Shown here piece after piece: positions 22,382 through 26,138 of a stretch of DNA of 26,138 bases. Source of the stretch: CAJXZP01 sp963974475 (GTDB lineage Bacteria; Bacteroidota; Bacteroidia; Flavobacteriales_G; Salibacteraceae); assembly GCA_963974475.1 (NCBI GenBank), contig CAXBCR010000033.1, positions 1 through 26,138 of the forward strand, read 5' to 3'. Position 1 is the first letter of the stretch. The number at the start of each line of letters is the position of its first letter. Under the pieces are notes generated by a model that was not told the origin of the DNA, did not search any database, and saw nothing but the letters and a program-made list of their open reading frames with translations. A program made the translations under genes and the position numbers.

Positions 22382-24234
22382 TATTTATACTCCACGAAAT
22401 CAAACTATGGTTCAAAGACGAAAATTCAGAACCTAAAAGCTATGATTTTTTACCAAATAAAATTAATGTCATTTCTGGTGATGCAACAACTGGTAAAACA
22501 AGTTTTTGGAGCATTATAGATTATTGTCTTTTATCAGGAAAGATGAATATTGTAAATGCTATTTCTGAGAAGGTAGATTGGTTTGGTATAAGGTTTACAA
22601 TTAATAACAAAGAAATATCAATTGTAAGAAAATCACCAAATAAAGGACTTCCTGCTTCTGAAGTTTATTATGATTTTGGAGAATTTCCCAAAGCACCCAA
22701 AGGAAATAAAGAAATCGCTGAAATAAAATCTAAATTAGATGAAGAATTTGGCATAACAGATGCTTTAAGGTTTCCTTATGGTAAAGCATTAGGCAAAACA
22801 ACTTTTAATCTTTCTTATCGTCATTTCCTTTTATTCAACTCTTTAACAGAATCAATTATTGGAACATCTGAAACTTTTTTTGACACAACTTTTTATGGGA
22901 AAGAGGAATACGATAAAGCCCTATCTCATATTTTTGATTTGGTTATTGGTGTAAATGATATGGAAAATATCAAAGCCAAAGAAAGAATAAAAGAATTAGA
23001 TGCAGGAATCAAAAAAATCAATACTCAAGATAAACGAAATCAAACAATTAACGATAATTTCGAAAGAGATATTTTTAAACTAATAGAAAAGTCTAAAGAA
23101 AACAAATTTATAGAATACCAGCATTCTGTAGATTCTGTAAATGAAGCTGTTGAAATACTTCAAGATGTTATTGTAAACACCATAAAAGTTGCCGACAACT
23201 TTAAACTTTTTTCTGAAATTGATGAATTAAACAAGAAAAAATTTGAAATAAAAACTCAAATTGATGCAATCGATAAATACCGGAAAGAATATAGTATTTA
23301 TAAAAAGAATCTATCAAAATCGGCTGATAGTTTACAACCAATTGAGATTTTAAATACTAAATTATCTGACCAATTAGTAGGTTCATATGAAACTCAAAAG
23401 TTTATAGAATCATTAGACTCTTCACTGAAAGAAATAAAAAATAATCTATCAAAAAAGATAAAAGAACCAATTATGGTTTCTGGTGAAATAAAAGATTTAA
23501 AAATACAATTACAAAATATTGAGAAGAGAATAAATCAACTGAATGAAATAAAACAGAATAGTTTATCTGAAGGAAAAAAGTATGTTGTTTTAGGGGAAAT
23601 TAAATATGCTTTTGAGCAAATCATAGGCAGAAAACAAATAAAACCTATAGACACTGTAGAACTAAACAGTCTCACCGATGAAAAAGTAAGATTAGAAAAA
23701 GTGCCCCAAAACACAGAGCAAATAAAGTTTTCAATGAAATCATTATTGAATAAGAGTATTCAAAGGAACTATAATTTATATCCTTTGCCAAATTATCAAA
23801 ATGGCAATCTTGAATTTAATGATGATGAAATGCGTTTAAAACTACGACCAGATGGAGAAATGTTCCCTTTAAATAATGTAGGAAGCAAATCGAACTTTAT
23901 GTTTATGCACCTATATTTTTTCTTAGGTTTACACGAGCATATGATTGCGTTAGAACAGCCACACGTACCTCAGTTTTTATTTGTCGACCAACCAAGTATT
24001 CCTTATTACGGCAGTGAAGGAAATAATGATAAAATTAAGTTAGTAAATGCATTTTCGCTATTAAATTCTTTCATAGACTTTATCATAACAGAAAAACAAA
24101 CAAGTTTTCAAATATTTATGGTAGAACACGCACCTAAAGAGTATTGGATTGACAATGGCTTAACATATTTTCATACTGTAGATGAATTTATTGGAGGAAA
24201 TGGGTTAATTCCTGATAATATTTATAATAACTAA
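22378..24234 (+). CDS. DUF3732-type ABC ATPase of an ABC-3C system
   Basis: A 618-residue SMC/Rad50-like ATPase. Walker A is GDATTGKT at 34-41, followed by the IIDYCL stretch typical of this family. A charged coiled-coil region runs from about 190 to 440. The ABC signature is replaced by GSKSN at 502-506 before a helix FMFMHLYFFLGLH. Walker B is FLFVDQPS with D537 and Q538, the Asp-Gln-Pro form characteristic of DUF3732 in place of Asp-Glu. The H-loop histidine is H584 (MVEHAPKEYW). No transporter domain is present, so it should act on nucleic acid or protein as a sensor or motor. It starts inside the stop of the middle component. Confidence 0.88.
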   Translation: MIFILHEIKLWFKDENSEPKSYDFLPNKINVISGDATTGKTSFWSIIDYCLLSGKMNIVNAISEKVDWFGIRFTINNKEISIVRKSPNKGLPASEVYYDFGEFPKAPKGNKEIAEIKSKLDEEFGITDALRFPYGKALGKTTFNLSYRHFLLFNSLTESIIGTSETFFDTTFYGKEEYDKALSHIFDLVIGVNDMENIKAKERIKELDAGIKKINTQDKRNQTINDNFERDIFKLIEKSKENKFIEYQHSVDSVNEAVEILQDVIVNTIKVADNFKLFSEIDELNKKKFEIKTQIDAIDKYRKEYSIYKKNLSKSADSLQPIEILNTKLSDQLVGSYETQKFIESLDSSLKEIKNNLSKKIKEPIMVSGEIKDLKIQLQNIEKRINQLNEIKQNSLSEGKKYVVLGEIKYAFEQIIGRKQIKPIDTVELNSLTDEKVRLEKVPQNTEQIKFSMKSLLNKSIQRNYNLYPLPNYQNGNLEFNDDEMRLKLRPDGEMFPLNNVGSKSNFMFMHLYFFLGLHEHMIALEQPHVPQFLFVDQPSIPYYGSEGNNDKIKLVNAFSLLNSFIDFIITEKQTSFQIFMVEHAPKEYWIDNGLTYFHTVDEFIGGNGLIPDNIYNN

Positions 24235-24246
24235 TTTGTACGAAAA

Positions 24247-25275
24247 ATGGTATTAGGTAATATAGAAAAATTTATTATCCATTTTGTAGGTAATAAAAAT
24301 AATGAAGAAGGAGTTCGGTTTTCAAATGCTTTGGCAAACATTGATAAAACAGAAGAATATGTTCTAAATTTGATAAGTAATAACCTCAAAATAGAAGAAT
24401 TATTTCAATTTTATTTTGTTCCTAATATTGAACTTAATCCTATGTTTCAATTTGTGAGTTCAATTTTCAATGAAAAATCTTCTTTTATTGAGCAATCGCA
24501 AAATTGTTCAAGATATTTATATGATAAAAGTACACATCCAAAAATTAAGGGAGGTGAATTATGCATAGTATATATTGAAGATTGTGTTCTTAATGGAGAA
24601 AAAACTGATGCAATAGGTTTATTCAAATCTGAAAATAAAGAAACCATACTAAAAGTGCTTTCAACAAAAGATAGTTTTGAATTGGAAAGTGAGCATGGAA
24701 TAAATACGAATAAATTAGACAAAGGATGTTTGATTTTTAATATTCAAAAAGAAAATGGTTATTTGGTTTCAATTATTGATAATACTAATCGTAATTCAGA
24801 AGCTCAATATTGGAAAGATGATTTTCTTGGTGTTCAACCAATAAGGAACGAATTCCATCAGACAAATCAATTTTTAGGAATAGCGAAACAATTTGTAACG
24901 GAACAACTAAAAGAAGAATTTGAGGTAAATAAAGCTGACCAAATTGATTTATTAAATCGCTCTGTAGATTATTTCAAGACCAATGATAAATTTGAAAAAG
25001 AAGAATTTGAAAAATCAGTTTTTCAAAGTGAAGAATTAATTGAATCCTTCAGAAGTTTTGATAATTCATATAGGGATAATAACGAGATAGAACTTTCAGA
25101 CAGTTTTGATATATCTTCACAAGCAGTGAAAAAGCAAGTTAGAGCTTTTAAAAAAGTGTTGAAACTAGATAAGAATTTTCACATATACATTCACGGAGAT
25201 AAAGAACTAATAGAGCAGGGAGTGGAAAAAGATGGAAGGAAATATTATAAAATTTACTATAACGATGAAAGTTAA
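24247..25275 (+). CDS. NdpA/YejK-type nucleoid-associated protein
   Basis: A 342-residue protein, close to the usual 335-345 of the NA37/NdpA/YejK family of nucleoid-associated proteins. Signatures are HFVGNK near the start, CSRYLYDKSTHPKIKGGEL (about 87-105), IGLFKSENK (about 123-131), KLDKGCLIFN (about 157-166), and AQYWKDDFLGV (about 185-195). YejK in Escherichia coli binds the nucleoid and touches type II topoisomerases. The gene begins 12 bases after the ATPase stop, has the same AT-rich composition, and lies inside the same repeat-bounded segment. I therefore treat it as a fourth member of the ABC-3C operon, which is not a pairing I know. The C-terminal quarter is charged and less conserved. 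Confidence 0.85.
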   Translation: MVLGNIEKFIIHFVGNKNNEEGVRFSNALANIDKTEEYVLNLISNNLKIEELFQFYFVPNIELNPMFQFVSSIFNEKSSFIEQSQNCSRYLYDKSTHPKIKGGELCIVYIEDCVLNGEKTDAIGLFKSENKETILKVLSTKDSFELESEHGINTNKLDKGCLIFNIQKENGYLVSIIDNTNRNSEAQYWKDDFLGVQPIRNEFHQTNQFLGIAKQFVTEQLKEEFEVNKADQIDLLNRSVDYFKTNDKFEKEEFEKSVFQSEELIESFRSFDNSYRDNNEIELSDSFDISSQAVKKQVRAFKKVLKLDKNFHIYIHGDKELIEQGVEKDGRKYYKIYYNDES

Positions 25276-25532
25276 TACCACTCCAAAAGCCATACACATT
25301 GCCAAGTCGCTCGAAAAATCAACCGCACAAGTCAAAACTTGTCAATAAGTATGTCTTTGCCCATGCTGACAGAAGAGAAAGTACGACCACACAACAAAGT
25401 GTGTAAATCATTGGGCAATAAGTGGCTATGATGAATTTTTGAGCTATTACTAAAATTTACGGTGAACTGAAAATGAACTGCTTCGAAATGCCCAACGCTT
25501 CATACACAAACCGTTAGGGCTAATTACCGAAA
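25276..25532. other. Cassette junction with right boundary repeat
   Basis: No gene is seen. ACAAACCGTTAGGGCT at 25506-25521 matches the left repeat at 20398-20413 in 15 of 16 positions. GCCCAAC at 25490-25496 fits the integron R-box RYYYAAC and pairs with GTTAGGGC (25513-25520) apart from one bulged base. The spacing (about 30 bases) is shorter than that of usual attC sites. TTAGGGCTA (25514-25522) has an exact inverted copy at 26080-26088, beyond the next gene. Confidence 0.5.
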
Positions 25533-26075
25533 ATGAAAAACAATCAAATTATTACGATAATAAATTCGATTTTAATTGTATCGGGAATTTCCATACTTGG
25601 TTCTTATTGGATTTTCTTGAGCGTTGAAAAATATAATCACGGACTTCTTTTTATCCTTGCACTAGTTTTTTCGGGAATAGTAACAGGTCTTTCTATCATT
25701 TCAATTATTAAACATTTTCGACCAAATCTACTAGCCATTAAAAACAAATCTGGATATGGGCTTACTCACACGGTATTATTAGTTTCGATAATTCTCATAT
25801 CTAATTTAGGAACCATTATAAACGAATTAAACCCGAAAATAATCGAGGTTAAAACTTTTGAAATCAGCCATTTTGAAAAAGAAACTTTCGTTGGAAAAGG
25901 AAGTCATAGAGACACATATTACGCCTATGTTTTCGACCCAAATAATGACTTTGAAAAAGTTATTGTGCCAGGAAATTTTCAGGAATATAACCCAAATGTA
26001 GATTCAATTACAATAACCATTAATAAGGGTAAATTGGGATTTAAATATTATTGCCTTGCGAAGGAAACCGATTAA
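25533..26075 (+). CDS. Small membrane protein, function unknown
   Basis: A 180-residue protein with three predicted helices at about 6-30, 37-60 and 77-97. A soluble C-terminal part of about 80 residues follows, with a probable beta-rich core (TYYAYVFDPNNDFEKVIVP, then a final SITITINKGKLGFKYY strand pair). I recognise no family. It is the only gene of the second repeat-bounded unit, flanked by TTAGGGCTA and its inverse, a layout typical of single-gene cassettes. Such cassettes often carry genes of unknown function. Its operon partner status with the ABC-3C genes is unlikely, given 257 bases and a boundary repeat between them. Confidence 0.6.
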   Translation: MKNNQIITIINSILIVSGISILGSYWIFLSVEKYNHGLLFILALVFSGIVTGLSIISIIKHFRPNLLAIKNKSGYGLTHTVLLVSIILISNLGTIINELNPKIIEVKTFEISHFEKETFVGKGSHRDTYYAYVFDPNNDFEKVIVPGNFQEYNPNVDSITITINKGKLGFKYYCLAKETD

Positions 26076-26079
26076 AAAC

Positions 26080-26138
26080 TAGCCCTAATAACTAAGCATA
26101 CGGTTTGCCCCCGATAGTGATCGGGGCAGGTCCGCAAA
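26080..26138. repeat. Inverted boundary element and GC-rich hairpin
   Basis: TAGCCCTAA (26080-26088) is the exact inverse of TTAGGGCTA at 25514-25522. ACGGTTTG (26100-26107) is the inverse of CAAACCGT at 25507-25514, with 11 extra bases between the two halves here. TGCCCCCGAT (26106-26115), AGTG, ATCGGGGCA (26120-26128) then folds with one bulged C. TTTGC and GCAAA add an outer stem that ends at the window edge. It probably marks the end of the second unit or the start of another. Confidence 0.55.

Noticed and set aside
20715..25275. Reading the operon as a CBASS or type I restriction system because of the Cap4-like domain and large ATPase
   Set aside because: No nucleotide cyclase, methyltransferase or specificity subunit is present. 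The ATPase has the DUF3732 Asp-Gln-Pro Walker B, and the middle gene fits ABC-3C.
26106..26128. GC-rich hairpin at the window end as a terminator for the last gene
   Set aside because: No T run follows, and the hairpin is embedded in inverted boundary elements, so a repeat element is the better reading.

Overview
The window looks like a chromosome segment of a Bacteroidota bacterium, most likely of the Flavobacteriales. The reasons are a fused MoaC-MoaB gene, remains of the Bacteroidota-type ~400-residue porin ending in QFQIAI, promoter-like TAnnTTTG boxes, AT-rich leaders without clear Shine-Dalgarno sequences, and moderate-to-low GC. No rRNA, tRNA or CRISPR was seen.

Layout. (1) 1-2467, + strand: a period-8 tandem repeat, a GNAT-like acetyltransferase, then overlapping moaCB and moaA of molybdenum cofactor synthesis. 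(2) 2485-4961: a 5'-truncated acyloxyacyl-hydrolase-like relic, a small lipoprotein, a SAM methyltransferase, and an exported barrel-like protein. (3) 5192-9234, + strand: a mercury detoxification cluster with a Fur-family regulator where MerR would be expected, then MerC, an HMA-MerA and a second disulfide oxidoreductase. (4) 4990-5112 and 9290-9905: three relics of one porin family, one an in-frame fusion of the porin's first ~55 and last ~22 residues. (5) 10024-19552, - strand: a seven-gene operon encoding a hydrogenase-4/complex-I-like membrane arm (HyfB-, C-, E-, F-like), a HyfG-like large subunit, a ferredoxin-NuoB fusion and a SulP anion transporter with an extra C-terminal domain. The large subunit has lost all four NiFe-ligand cysteines. 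The NuoB-like subunit has lost all four N2-type cluster cysteines. The ferredoxin part keeps exactly the ligands for one cluster. The complex therefore cannot be a hydrogenase or an ordinary complex I. I infer a proton- or redox-coupled anion (perhaps bicarbonate) uptake machine. (6) 20398-26138, + strand: a very AT-rich accessory segment cut by near-identical 16-base direct repeats. Its first unit is a tightly coupled operon that I read as an ABC-three-component (ABC-3C) conflict system: a nuclease-like effector, a middle component and a DUF3732-type ABC ATPase, followed 12 bases later by an NdpA/YejK-type nucleoid-associated protein. Its second unit carries one small membrane protein.

The two most interesting systems are the redox-silenced Hyf-like complex coupled to SulP, and the ABC-3C operon extended by a nucleoid-associated protein inside a cassette-like segment. 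All family assignments come from reading motifs by eye. No database search was run.
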